A stretch of 64,000 nt of DNA, from assembly GCF_000472545.1 (NCBI RefSeq), contig NZ_AWZV01000028.1, positions 1-64,000 of the forward strand. Reading direction: 5' to 3'. Below, in pieces: positions 1-8,817 of the stretch. The first letter of the stretch is position 1. Each line of letters begins with the position of its first letter. The position numbers were made by a program, and so were the translations under genes. This DNA is from Burkholderia sp. WSM2232. GTDB lineage: Bacteria; Pseudomonadota; Gammaproteobacteria; Burkholderiales; Burkholderiaceae. The notes beneath the pieces were generated by a model. It was not told the origin of the DNA. It searched no databases and saw only the letters and a program-made list of their open reading frames with translations.

Positions 1-96
1 GTGGCTTCGGTGGCTTCGGTGGCTTCGGTGGCTTCGGTGGCTTCGGTGGCTTCGGTGGCTTCGGTGGCTTCGGTGGCTTCGGTGGCTTCGGTGGCG
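1..96. repeat. 9-bp tandem repeat (GTGGCTTCG), ten copies, reaching the window edge
   Basis: Ten perfect consecutive copies of the 9-mer GTGGCTTCG fill positions 1-90, followed by a truncated unit. The array probably continues to the left of the window. The next gene starts at 412, so this is either intergenic or the end of a gene outside the window. Read on the + strand one frame gives Gly-Phe-Gly repeats; on the - strand one frame gives Glu-Ala-Thr. The copies carry no substitutions, which suggests recent expansion. Confidence 0.95.
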
Positions 97-411
97 TGCG
101 GCGCGCACTGGCGCATCGCGTCGCGGCGCCAGTGAACGCACGCGCAGCGCAACGCCAGCGCACGTCCGCGCAACGGCATGGCGGGACGCTCCTGCACCGC
201 CCCGGCCGACAAGGGCAACCGGATGAAACCCTTAAGTTTTCTGCCAATCCGCCGATATGCAGTCGAGGTCCGCGCGCCGGGATACGTCCCGCCAACGACG
301 CGGCAACAGGCAGGAATCAAGCGCTCGGCCATCGCGCGTCGCATCCTTCGGGTCCGCTTGCGACCGGAGCACACGACAAGGCCGCGCGGCAGGACCAAAC
401 GGGAAACACAC
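97..411. other. Intergenic stretch without a supported gene
   Basis: GC-rich sequence between the tandem repeat and the first gene. Open frames cross it on both strands, but none has a plausible start with a ribosome binding site. No clear hairpin terminator or promoter was recognised. Confidence 0.5.
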
Positions 412-1179
412 ATGGGTCAAATCACCCTCACTCTCAAAGACGAGACCATTGCGACGTTGCGCAAGGACTTCGACGCTTTTCTGCGCGTATCGCTGAAGCT
501 CGATCCGCAGTTCGCGACGCCGTCGTTCGAGGACTTTTTGCGCGCCAAGCTGCTCGACAACATGGTTCCGCTGACGGAGCACGCGGTTCAGCGGATGTTG
601 CAAGGCGGCCAGTATGCATGGGCGAAACGCACGCTCGACAAGGAGTTTCCGGACGTTGTCGCGATCCTGATGCGGCAGGCAGGCGAATTCGGTTTCGGCT
701 TCGCCGCGCGCTCTGAATGGACGCCCGAAGAGCTGGCCAAGCAGTGCCGCGACTGGGCGGCGGCGATCGTCAAGGAAGCCGAGGGCGATGCGGTGCTCGT
801 CGACCCGCTCGCCGCGCAGATCAAGGGCGCGGTGCAAGACATCCAGGCGCTCGAGGAAATCATGCAGACGCCGGCATGGCGGCTCGTCGAATCGCTGCGT
901 CAACGCGTGTACGAGGCGAAGGTGGCTTGCGAAACGAGCGTGGGCAGCACGGCGCGCGAAAAACTCGGTGAACTGCGCGGGCTGCTGCGGCTCGGCATTT
1001 CGCACGGCTCGTTCCAGAAGCAGGAAGCTCAGCAGATCATGGAATATCTGCGCCTGCTCAAACCGGAAATTTTCGTCGAAGAGCCGTACGACGTGTTCTC
1101 GCGGATGGCTGCATGGCTGCGCAACTTTTTCGTCCCACCGCGTCCGACCGCACAGCAGCAGCAACGTCAGTCACGCTGA
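412..1179 (+). CDS. Conserved hypothetical protein, 255 aa
   Basis: I do not recognise a named family. The ATG at 412 has a weak GGGA seven bases upstream and begins MGQITLTLKD; the upstream part of the frame looks non-coding (Arg/Pro-rich), so this start is preferred. The product has no signal peptide or membrane segment. It is largely predicted helical, with a charged middle containing Lys/Glu-rich stretches and a final third rich in Leu/Arg. The last ten residues are Gln-rich (PTAQQQQRQSR). It stands alone, convergent with the helicase gene that ends at 1339. A cytoplasmic role is likely, but no function can be assigned. Confidence 0.75.
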   Translation: MGQITLTLKDETIATLRKDFDAFLRVSLKLDPQFATPSFEDFLRAKLLDNMVPLTEHAVQRMLQGGQYAWAKRTLDKEFPDVVAILMRQAGEFGFGFAARSEWTPEELAKQCRDWAAAIVKEAEGDAVLVDPLAAQIKGAVQDIQALEEIMQTPAWRLVESLRQRVYEAKVACETSVGSTAREKLGELRGLLRLGISHGSFQKQEAQQIMEYLRLLKPEIFVEEPYDVFSRMAAWLRNFFVPPRPTAQQQQRQSR

Positions 1180-1338
1180 TTTCCGCCGGCCGGCGCGCTG
1201 CCTCGAGCCTACGGATTCTGCAAGATGAGTTGCGCGCGGCACCGATAGTCCCTCGGGGCTGCGGCGTTTGGCGCCATGACGTGCCTGCCTTGCGAGGCCG
1301 ACCGGTGGCCTACGGTCCACCTGTCGCTCACTGCGCGC

Positions 1339-3726
1339 CTAGTCCCACATTTTTCTGAGCTTCGCGCCAATTTCCAGCTTTGCCCGCGCCGCGGCGGCCA
1401 GCCCCGCGGCGGTCGGCGCGCTTGGCTCGGGCACGCGCGGCCACGCGTAGGCGTCGAACAGAGGCATCAGATCCGCAGGAATGAAGCGCGTGCGCGACGC
1501 CCACACGTGACGGTCGCCAAGGTGCGTCTGGTTGTGCACGTAAAAGCGCTGCGGCACGACGATATGCAGGTCTTCTTTTGCGCGCGTCATCGCTACGTAG
1601 AGCAGGCGGCGCTCCTCGTCGATTTCCTCGTCGCTGCCGGTGCCCAGGTCGGACGGAATACAGCCGTCCACTCCATTCAGCACGAACACGTTGCGCCACT
1701 CCTGCCCCTTCGCCGAATGAATGGTGGAGAGGATCAGATAGTCTTCGTCGATGAGGGGCACGCCGGACTCGTCGCTGGTGGCGTCGGGCGGGTCGAGCGT
1801 GAGTTCGGTCAGGAAGCGTTCGCGCGACGCATAAGTGCCGGCGATGCTTTCCATCTGCAAGACGTCGGCATGACGGACGGCGGCGTCTTCGTGATTGCGC
1901 GCGAGGTGCGGTTCATACCAGCGCCGCACCATCTCGAATTCGGCGGGCCACGGGGTCTCGCGCCCGTACACGCTCGACATCAGCTTGACGAACGGATGCC
2001 AGTCCTCCTGTGCGCGCGGCGGCGGTGTGAACGCTGCGAGTACCCGGGCGGCCGTGTTAGCGGCTGAGGCGGCCGAGCGGGCCGTTCCGGTGGCGGTTCC
2101 TGTTCCGGGCGCGGTGGCGGTGCCAATGCCGGTGCCGGTGCCGGTGCCGGTGCCGGTGCCGGTAGCGTTTCCGGCAGCCGTTCCCATAGTAGTTCCGGTG
2201 GTGGTTCCCGCCGCGGTCTCGCGCGCGGCTCCCGTGCGCGTCACGCCGGCGGTCGCGTCGGCAGCATTGCCAGCGTCCACGCGCTCGGCAATGTCATCGA
2301 GCACCTTCGCCGCCGTGGCCGGCCCGACGCCCGGCAGCAACTGCACGACCCGGAAACCCGCCACGCGGTCACGTGGATTCTCGGCCCACCGCAACACCGC
2401 CAGCATGTCCTTCACATGCACGGAGTCGAGAAACTTGAGCCCGCCGAACTTCACGAACGGAATGTTGCGCCGCGTCAGTTCGATCTCCAGCGCCGCGCTG
2501 TGGTGCGCCGCGCGAAACAGCACCGCCTGCGATTTCAACTTGATGCCCTGCTCGCGCGCTTCGAGAACCTGTTCGACAACGTAGCGCGCCTGATCCACCT
2601 CGTCCGCGACCGTCACGAGACGCGGGCGCTGCGCCGAGGCCTTGTCGGTCCACAAGTTTTTCGTGTAGCGCTCGCTAGCCAGTTCAATTATCGCGTTCGA
2701 CGCGGCCAGAATCGGCTGCGTCGAGCGGTAATTGCGCTCGAGCGTGACCCGCGTGGCAGGCGGGTCGAACTGCGCCGGAAAGTCGAGAATATTGCGCACC
2801 GTCGCGCCGCGAAACGAATAGATCGACTGCGCGTCGTCGCCGACCACGGTCAGGCCGCGCCCGTCGGGTTTGAGCGCGAGCAGAATGGACGCCTGCAGGC
2901 GGTTGGTGTCCTGATACTCGTCGACCAGCACATGATCGAAGCGCGCCGACAGGTCCGCGGCAATGGCCGGCTCGGCGGCCATATGCGACCAGTAGAGCAG
3001 CAAGTCGTCGTAGTCGAGCACGCTTTGCTTCTGCTTCGCGTCGACATAGGCGGCGAACAGCATGCGCAAGTCTGCCTCCCATTCGCGGCACCACGGAAAC
3101 GCGCTCTCCAGGACCTGGCCAAGCGACGCGCCGGTGTTTACCACTCGCGAGTAGATTGCAAAGCAGGTGCCCTTGGCCGGAAAGCGCCGCTCTTTCGCCG
3201 AGAGTCCCAGTTCGTGGCGGACGAGGTTCATCAGGTCGGCGGAATCTTCGCGGTCGTTGATCGTGAAGGCAGGAGCGAGGCCGATCAGTTCGGCGTATTC
3301 GCGCAACAGACGCGCGCCGACACTGTGGAAAGTGCCGGCCCATGTGAGCCCTTGCGCGAGGGCGGCGCGCGCGCCGAGCGCGGCCGTGGCGATGCGCGCG
3401 ACACGGCGGGTCATTTCCTGCGCCGCCCGCCGCGAGAACGTGAGCAGCAGGATTCTGCGCGGATCCGCGCCTTTGACGACCAGATTCGCTACGCGATGCG
3501 CCAGCGTGTTCGTCTTACCCGAGCCCGCGCCCGCGATGACCAGCAGCGCGCCGGGCGGTGCGTGAGGCGTATCGGCGCCGTGGTCGACGGCGTGCCGCTG
3601 TGCGTCGTTGAGCTTCGCAAGCCAGGCGGTGGCATCGGACGGCGGCGGAGATTCGGCGACGGGCAGCACGGTGTCTTTACAGGCGTTGGATGGGATCAGG
3701 AAGGGCGACGCATACTGTATATCCAT
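1339..3726 (-). CDS. UvrD/Rep-type superfamily I ATP-dependent DNA helicase
   Basis: An ATP-driven 3'-5' DNA helicase of the UvrD/PcrA/Rep class, expected in DNA repair and replication restart. From the ATG at 3726 (795 aa): Walker A GAGSGKT near residues 66-72, the DEYQDT Walker B/motif II, motif III GDDAQSIYSFRG, motif IV-type ERNYRST, and C-terminal motifs LSTIHSAKGQEW and YVAMTRAKEDL. Roughly residues 490-555 form an unusual Thr/Gly/Ala-rich insert, with a Thr-Gly dipeptide tract encoded by a 6-bp repeat, in the region preceding the C-terminal helicase motifs. A LexA-like box overlaps the 3726 ATG. If that box lies in the promoter, translation probably begins downstream, for example at the in-frame GTG at 3669. 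The function call is firm; the start is uncertain. Confidence 0.9.
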   Translation of the reverse strand: MDIQYASPFLIPSNACKDTVLPVAESPPPSDATAWLAKLNDAQRHAVDHGADTPHAPPGALLVIAGAGSGKTNTLAHRVANLVVKGADPRRILLLTFSRRAAQEMTRRVARIATAALGARAALAQGLTWAGTFHSVGARLLREYAELIGLAPAFTINDREDSADLMNLVRHELGLSAKERRFPAKGTCFAIYSRVVNTGASLGQVLESAFPWCREWEADLRMLFAAYVDAKQKQSVLDYDDLLLYWSHMAAEPAIAADLSARFDHVLVDEYQDTNRLQASILLALKPDGRGLTVVGDDAQSIYSFRGATVRNILDFPAQFDPPATRVTLERNYRSTQPILAASNAIIELASERYTKNLWTDKASAQRPRLVTVADEVDQARYVVEQVLEAREQGIKLKSQAVLFRAAHHSAALEIELTRRNIPFVKFGGLKFLDSVHVKDMLAVLRWAENPRDRVAGFRVVQLLPGVGPATAAKVLDDIAERVDAGNAADATAGVTRTGAARETAAGTTTGTTMGTAAGNATGTGTGTGTGTGIGTATAPGTGTATGTARSAASAANTAARVLAAFTPPPRAQEDWHPFVKLMSSVYGRETPWPAEFEMVRRWYEPHLARNHEDAAVRHADVLQMESIAGTYASRERFLTELTLDPPDATSDESGVPLIDEDYLILSTIHSAKGQEWRNVFVLNGVDGCIPSDLGTGSDEEIDEERRLLYVAMTRAKEDLHIVVPQRFYVHNQTHLGDRHVWASRTRFIPADLMPLFDAYAWPRVPEPSAPTAAGLAAAARAKLEIGAKLRKMWD
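2128..2163. repeat. Hexanucleotide tandem repeat (GCCGGT)x6 inside the helicase gene
   Basis: Six perfect copies of GCCGGT at 2128-2163, flanked (about 2080-2127 and 2164-2215) by degenerate relatives such as GTTCCG and GCCAAT. On the coding (-) strand they specify alternating Thr and Gly. The unit keeps the reading frame, so copy-number changes would lengthen or shorten a linker without breaking the protein. Confidence 0.9.
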
Positions 3727-3732
3727 ACAACC
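3713..3732. promoter_or_regulatory. LexA (SOS) box candidate
   Basis: The 20-mer TACTGTATATCCATACAACC matches the E. coli LexA consensus at 15 of 20 positions, including CTGT-N8-ACA(A). On the - strand a possible -10 (TATACA) overlaps it, with TTGTGC 16 bases upstream. This would put the helicase gene under SOS control, as known for E. coli uvrD. The right half-site ends ACAA rather than ACAG, so binding is inferred. Confidence 0.65.
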
Positions 3733-3843
3733 CCGGCGCACAAGTGCCCTTTTTTGGACACCGCGGGCGCCACGCGAGCCATCGAACGCTTGCCTAACCC
3801 CGTCCTCACGTGCCGCCCCACGTCGCCAGCGGTACCGCCGCGC

Positions 3844-3880
3844 AAAAAACAATGGCCCGTTAGCTTGCGCGCAACGGGCC
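3844..3880 (-). terminator. Rho-independent terminator for the small secreted protein gene
   Basis: Perfect 8-bp stem (GGCCCGTT at 3854-3861, AACGGGCC at 3873-3880). On the - strand it is followed by a run of six T (3844-3849 read in reverse). It lies downstream of the gene at 3945-4226. Confidence 0.85.
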
Positions 3881-3944
3881 TCGACGATCCGACCAGACTT
3901 CCCTTTCATTGGACAAGCCGGAAGCCGCCAGCCAGACAAACTAT

Positions 3945-4226
3945 TTACTGCTTCTTGGCATCCTTGAGATTGGCCTCAGCGTTGGCTTTGTCGGCGTCGG
4001 CCTGAGCCTCGGTCTTTTCCTTATCGGCCTTGGCTTGAGCGACGGCCGCCTTCTTGTCCGCCTTGGCCTGCTGTTTCGCGGCCTTCCTGTCGGCATGCGT
4101 GACGGGCGCGGCGGCCGGATCGCTCGCCTGAGCGAACGCGACCGACGACAGGCAGCCAGCAATCAACAGCGCGCCGAGCCGGCTCACGGTGAATCGCGCA
4201 GACTTCGTAGATTGATCTCTGTTCAT
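3945..4226 (-). CDS. Small secreted Ala/Lys-rich protein, 93 aa
   Basis: The start ATG at 4226 is fixed by a strong AAGGAGG ribosome binding site seven bases upstream; an upstream in-frame ATG at 4253 is disfavoured. Residues 1-33 form a signal peptide (basic N-terminus, hydrophobic LGALLIAGCLSSVAFA, then AQ). The mature part is almost entirely Ala, Lys, Asp, Glu and Gln in a heptad-like pattern and should form a long amphipathic helix or coiled coil in the periplasm. It has no cysteine in a lipobox context. The neighbouring gene at 4330 encodes a protein of similar build; they may be paralogues. Function is unknown. A terminator follows at 3844-3880. Confidence 0.85.
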   Translation of the reverse strand: MNRDQSTKSARFTVSRLGALLIAGCLSSVAFAQASDPAAAPVTHADRKAAKQQAKADKKAAVAQAKADKEKTEAQADADKANAEANLKDAKKQ

Positions 4227-4329
4227 GTGTTGCCTCCTTGCCAAAGCGCTCAAAACGGGGCGGGAGCGCGCCCCGCCCGAGCGTGAATCCGGTCACGGGC
4301 CAGGCACGCTATGCCCGGCTCCGACGCGA

Positions 4330-4803
4330 TTAGTGCTTGACCTCGCCGCCGTCGTTCTGCTCGCCGGCCTGACCTTGCATGTTCATTTTCGTTTCGTTGC
4401 TGGCCGCCTGCTTGTCAGCCTTCATGTTGATCTTGGCGTCGCGCACCTGCTCCTTGTACTCGGACTTCGCGGCCTTCTGCTGTTGCTTGAGCTCCGCCTT
4501 CGACGCCTTCTTCGACGCCCGATACTCCGCGCTCGCCTTCGCGTTGGCTTCGCGCTTTTGCACGAGCGGGTCCGTCGAGCCCGGCGCGGTCAGGTTGGTC
4601 GGCGCCGGCGTCACGGGCTGTACCGGCTGCACGCCCTGCGCCGCCGGTGCGACATCGGCGCCCGGCGTCTGCACCTGCGCTTGCAGGTTGGCCCCCGCAG
4701 CGTGCTGCACCGGCTGGATGGGCTGCGTGGTCTGTGCCATGGCCGCGCTAGCGGCAAATGCGGTGATGGCGGTACCGATGAGTAGCGTACGAATCTGAGT
4801 CAT
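4330..4803 (-). CDS. Secreted protein with Lys/Ala-rich helical tail, 157 aa
   Basis: The ATG at 4803 is preceded by AGAGGAA. Residues 1-23 are a typical signal peptide (TLLIGTAITAFAASAAMA, cleavage before QTT). The mature protein has a Gln/Pro/Val-rich, probably disordered first half with repeated QPVQ-like motifs. The second half (about residues 80-140) is a Lys/Ala/Glu-rich segment likely to be a single long helix or coiled coil, resembling the mature part of the adjacent 93-aa protein. I do not recognise a named family. The pair is separated by about 100 bases on the same strand and may be co-transcribed. A periplasmic stress or envelope role is possible but only a guess. Confidence 0.85.
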   Translation of the reverse strand: MTQIRTLLIGTAITAFAASAAMAQTTQPIQPVQHAAGANLQAQVQTPGADVAPAAQGVQPVQPVTPAPTNLTAPGSTDPLVQKREANAKASAEYRASKKASKAELKQQQKAAKSEYKEQVRDAKINMKADKQAASNETKMNMQGQAGEQNDGGEVKH

Positions 4804-5129
4804 GGTTAGTTCCTCTCTAAAATTGTCGTGACGCGGTCGGAGCTTCCGGTCCCGCGTCGCGGCGGTGCTGTGCAGGACGCCTTCCGGCTAACCCGCAGCC
4901 GAACTGCATGCGGCAAGCTTTGCTGCTGAGAGCCACTTTACGAGTGGAGTCGTTTCGTGGCGAACCGTGTTACGCAACGTTTCACTTTCCGACAAACACA
5001 TAACATCTGCTTGCATTTGCTTTCGATGCGTTCGCCGCCACGCGGGGACGCGTGCCCGGGGACAACGCGTCTTCTTCGGGGCAAGCTTGTGGCTTATGAT
5101 GCGAACCCCTCGCCCAAGGTGCAAAGCCC
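4804..5129. other. Intergenic region between divergent genes
   Basis: About 330 bases separating the secreted-protein gene (-) from the S4-domain gene (+). It must hold divergent promoters; TATGAT at 5094-5099 could serve as a -10 for the + strand gene, without a good -35. A short dyad, CCACT-N5-AGTGG, lies near 4933-4947. No gene is supported. Confidence 0.4.
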
Positions 5130-5348
5130 ATGCCCAATCTCGATTTCACGCTGACCGGCGACTACGTCGAACTCCACAATCTGCTGAAGATTACGGGACT
5201 CGCGGAAAGCGGCGGCCAGGCAAAAATGATGGTCGCGGACGGTGCCGTGACCGTCGACGGGCGCGTCGAAACGCGTAAAACGTGCAAGATTCGCGCGGGC
5301 CAGGTGGTGCTGCTCGGCGACACGCGAATTGCCGTCCACGAAGCCTGA
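5130..5348 (+). CDS. ybcJ: S4-domain RNA-binding protein, YbcJ type
   Basis: A 72-aa protein consisting of a single S4 RNA-binding fold: the helix YVELHNLLKITGLAESGGQAK followed by the loop-strand VADGAVTVDGRVETRKTCKI and the closing GQVVLL. This matches the small stand-alone YbcJ/RlbA family, which binds structured RNA and is presumed to act around the ribosome. AAGGTG lies about ten bases upstream of the ATG. It stands alone between divergent and co-oriented neighbours. The family assignment is sound; the cellular role is not established. Confidence 0.88.
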   Translation: MPNLDFTLTGDYVELHNLLKITGLAESGGQAKMMVADGAVTVDGRVETRKTCKIRAGQVVLLGDTRIAVHEA

Positions 5349-5669
5349 AGCCTTGGCGCTTGGGACCACGAGAATCCGCAGCCGGCTCACGCACCAAAAG
5401 CGTGCGCTCTCCATCGACATTGCAGCGGCTACACAATAAGCTGTCAGCTTCGCCGCGCACGGCGATCAAGCGACACGGCTGGACGCTGCTTCAGCGCAGG
5501 ATGCATCACGCCGGTTGATGCGACTGTCTGCACGGGGATGCAACTCGACCGCGCTGCGCCGATGCGTGCAGCAGCCCTTTGCAACGGTGGCCTAAGCCGC
5601 TGCAAGCCAAACTCGTCGCCCAAAGCCGTCGCCGCGCTGCTGCCTTTTCACGCTTAACACGCACGCTCC
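5349..5669. other. Intergenic stretch, nothing recognised
   Basis: About 320 bases between the S4 protein gene and the MATE transporter gene. No clear terminator, promoter or conserved small ORF was seen. Confidence 0.4.
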
Positions 5670-7082
5670 ATGACTCAATCCGGCTTTACTCGTGCCGTCG
5701 CCCGTCCGCCCACTCTCTCGCGCCACGCCGCCGACACTGCCCGGCTCGCCGCGCCACTTGCCATCGCGCAACTGTCGCAAATGGCAATGGGCGTCACCGA
5801 CACTATCCTGCTCGGCTCGCTAGGCCCCGACGCGCTGGCGGCCGGCGGGCTCGGCGCGAACCTGTTTTTCGTCGTCGTCACGCTGCTGCAGGGCGTGCTC
5901 ACCTCGGTCAGCGTGAGCGTTTCGCATGCGCGCGGCGCGCAGCAAGAAAGCCGCGTGCCGCATATCTACTGGACCGGCTTCGTGCTTTCGGTGTTGCTCT
6001 CGCTGCCGGCGTTCGTGCTGCTGTCGTTCGCCACGACGATTCTGCTTGCGTTTGGCGAACCCGCGCTGCTCGCGCATAACGTCGGCGAATACGCGGCTGT
6101 GCTGCGCTGGGGCGCGCCCGGCAGTCTGATCGGCGTGGGGCTGATGCGCTCGTTTCTGCCCGCTATCGGCGCGGCGCGGCGGCTTTTGTGGGTGTCGCTC
6201 GTGAGCGTCGGCGTGAACGGCTTTTTGAACTACGGGCTGATTCACGGCGCCTACGGCCTGCCGCGGCTCGGCTTCCTCGGCTCGGCCGCCGCGACTTCCA
6301 TCACCGTCTGGCTTACGGCGCTCGTACTGATGGCACTGCTGCACCTGCAGCCGCACTATCGTCACTTCGTGGTCGCCACCCGCCCCAACGTGCCGCTCAT
6401 GGGCGAACTATTCGGCATAGGCTGGCCTGTCGCGATCACGTACGGCGTCGAGTCCACGCTGTTTCTCGCGACCGGCCTGATGGTCGGCCTGCTTGGCGAG
6501 TCTCAACTCGCCGCGCATCAGATCGCGCTGAACGTCGCGTCGGTGGCGTTCATGGTGCCGCTCGCGATCGGCCAGGCGGCCAATGTGCGAGTCGGCTTCT
6601 GGTCCGGCGCGGGGCAGCCGCTCGCTGCGCGTCATGCAGGTTTTGTCGCGCTTGCGCTCGGCGTGGGCTTCATGACGCTGTCGGGCATCGTGCTGATCGC
6701 AGCGCCGCATTGGATCGTCGGCCTGTACCTGCATCTCGACGATCCGGCGAATGCCGCGACCGTCTCCCTTGCCAGTTCGCTGCTCGGCGTCGCGGCCATT
6801 TTCCAGATCGTCGACGGCATGCAGACGGTCGGCTCAGGTTGCCTGCGCGGCCTGAAAGACACCCGCATACCCATGATCGCGGCGGCCTTCGGCTATTGGG
6901 CCATCGGCTTTCCGACCGGCTACACGCTCGCGTTTCACTTTGGACTCGGCGCGCGCGGTTTGTGGTGGGGCCTCGCGGCGGGCCTCGCGAGCGTCGCTCT
7001 GCTGATGACGCTGCGCTTTCACAAACTGAGCTTGCGACGCGTACCTGCGACGGCGGAGGCGCCGCCCGCGGCATCGGTTTGA
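5670..7082 (+). CDS. MATE family multidrug efflux transporter (NorM-like)
   Basis: A 470-aa inner-membrane antiporter of the MATE family, which exports cationic drugs in exchange for Na+ or H+. About twelve hydrophobic segments are visible, arranged in two related halves. The N-terminal MATE signature is recognisable (PLAIAQLSQMAMGVTDTILL), with a matching segment in the second half (GIGWPVAITYGVESTLFLAT) followed by GESQLAAHQIALNVASVAFM. Length is normal for NorM proteins. The first about 20 residues are cytoplasmic and Arg-rich. The gene is monocistronic by spacing. Substrate cannot be read from sequence. Confidence 0.93.
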   Translation: MTQSGFTRAVARPPTLSRHAADTARLAAPLAIAQLSQMAMGVTDTILLGSLGPDALAAGGLGANLFFVVVTLLQGVLTSVSVSVSHARGAQQESRVPHIYWTGFVLSVLLSLPAFVLLSFATTILLAFGEPALLAHNVGEYAAVLRWGAPGSLIGVGLMRSFLPAIGAARRLLWVSLVSVGVNGFLNYGLIHGAYGLPRLGFLGSAAATSITVWLTALVLMALLHLQPHYRHFVVATRPNVPLMGELFGIGWPVAITYGVESTLFLATGLMVGLLGESQLAAHQIALNVASVAFMVPLAIGQAANVRVGFWSGAGQPLAARHAGFVALALGVGFMTLSGIVLIAAPHWIVGLYLHLDDPANAATVSLASSLLGVAAIFQIVDGMQTVGSGCLRGLKDTRIPMIAAAFGYWAIGFPTGYTLAFHFGLGARGLWWGLAAGLASVALLMTLRFHKLSLRRVPATAEAPPAASV

Positions 7083-7744
<662 letters not shown>

Positions 7745-8701
7745 ATGCTTGCCCGCATTACCCGTCTCTTTCCGCTTTGGGCCGTGCTCATTTCGGTGGC
7801 CGCATATTTTTCACCGGCTTCGTTTGCCAGCATCGCGCCGCATGTCACGACGCTTTTGACCATCATCATGCTGGCGATGGGCGTCACGCTTTCGGTTGCG
7901 GACTTCCAGCGCGTCTTCACGCGGCCCGCGCCGGTAATCGCCGGCATCGTGCTGCATTACCTCGTGATGCCGCTCGCCGCCTGGGTGATTGCAAAGGCGT
8001 TGCGCATGCCGCCCGATCTGACCGCCGGCATGGTGCTGGTCGGCAGCGTGGCGAGCGGCACGGCGTCGAACGTGATGATCTATCTCGCGCGCGGCGACGT
8101 TGCGCTCTCCGTGACGATCAGCGCGTTGTCCACGCTGGTCGGCGTATTCGCAACGCCGTTGCTCACGCGCCTTTACGTGGATGCGTCGATCGCCGTCGAC
8201 GTGCACGGCATGTTGATGAGCATTCTGCAAATCGTCGCGCTGCCGATCGTCGTCGGTCTGGTGGTGAACCATCTGTTCGGCAAGGCGGTTCGCAAGGTCG
8301 AGCCGGTGCTGCCGCTGGTGTCGATGGTCGCGATTCTGCTGATCATCGGCGCGGTGGTGGGCGGCACGCAAAAGAGCATTGCGTCCGTCGGACTCGTCGT
8401 GATGCTCGGCGTGGTGCTGCATAACGGCATCGGCCTGCTCGGCGGCTACTGGGGCGGCCGTCTGCTCGGTTTCGACGAGGCCGTCTGCCGCACGCTCGCC
8501 ATCGAAGTGGGCATGCAGAATTCCGGCCTCGCGGCGACGCTCGGCAAGCTGTATTTCACGCCCATTGCCGCATTGCCGGGCGCGTTGTTTTCGGTGTGGC
8601 ACAACCTCTCGGGCTCGCTGCTGGCGGGCTTCTGGGCAGGACGTCCGGCGCGAGGCTCGACGCATGCCAGCGAACGCCCGCGCAACGCAGAGCGAGTTTG
8701 A
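7745..8701 (+). CDS. Bile acid:sodium symporter (BASS) family transporter
   Basis: A 318-aa integral membrane protein with nine to ten hydrophobic segments, typical of the bacterial BASS/ASBT family that couples Na+ to uptake of organic anions. Recognisable features are the early LAMGVTLSVADF segment, GSVASGTASNVMIYLARGD (the substrate/Na+ site region of one repeat) and IEVGMQNSGLAATL in the second repeat. AAGGA lies about nine bases before the ATG at 7745; extending upstream would translate the hexamer repeat and is rejected. Physiological substrate is unknown; many bacterial members carry pantoate or other keto acids rather than bile acids. Confidence 0.9.
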   Translation: MLARITRLFPLWAVLISVAAYFSPASFASIAPHVTTLLTIIMLAMGVTLSVADFQRVFTRPAPVIAGIVLHYLVMPLAAWVIAKALRMPPDLTAGMVLVGSVASGTASNVMIYLARGDVALSVTISALSTLVGVFATPLLTRLYVDASIAVDVHGMLMSILQIVALPIVVGLVVNHLFGKAVRKVEPVLPLVSMVAILLIIGAVVGGTQKSIASVGLVVMLGVVLHNGIGLLGGYWGGRLLGFDEAVCRTLAIEVGMQNSGLAATLGKLYFTPIAALPGALFSVWHNLSGSLLAGFWAGRPARGSTHASERPRNAERV

Positions 8702-8817
8702 GGTGTTGCGGCGGCTGCGGCTGCGGCAACAAGGTCGGCTAAACAGGATCGGCTAAGGGAAAAAGCCGGCTGAACGCCGAACGCATCCGGCGCGTGGCCG
8801 CCCCAGCGCGTTCAGGG
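8702..8817. other. Short intergenic stretch preceding the 69-bp repeats
   Basis: Contains GCGGCTGCGGCTGCGG-type triplet runs and a possible degenerate relative of the 69-bp repeat. No gene or terminator with a T-run was recognised. Confidence 0.35.

Noticed and set aside
96..716. 206-codon + strand frame following the 9-bp repeat
   Set aside because: GTG start without ribosome binding site, Arg/Ala-rich product, and overlaps the better supported gene at 412-1179.
1276..2067. 263-codon + strand frame at the helicase 3' end
   Set aside because: Shadow of the helicase C-terminal motifs, no start signal.
2416..4005. 529-codon frame antisense to the helicase
   Set aside because: Helicase motifs on the - strand are clear; the antisense product is Arg/Val-rich without recognisable features.
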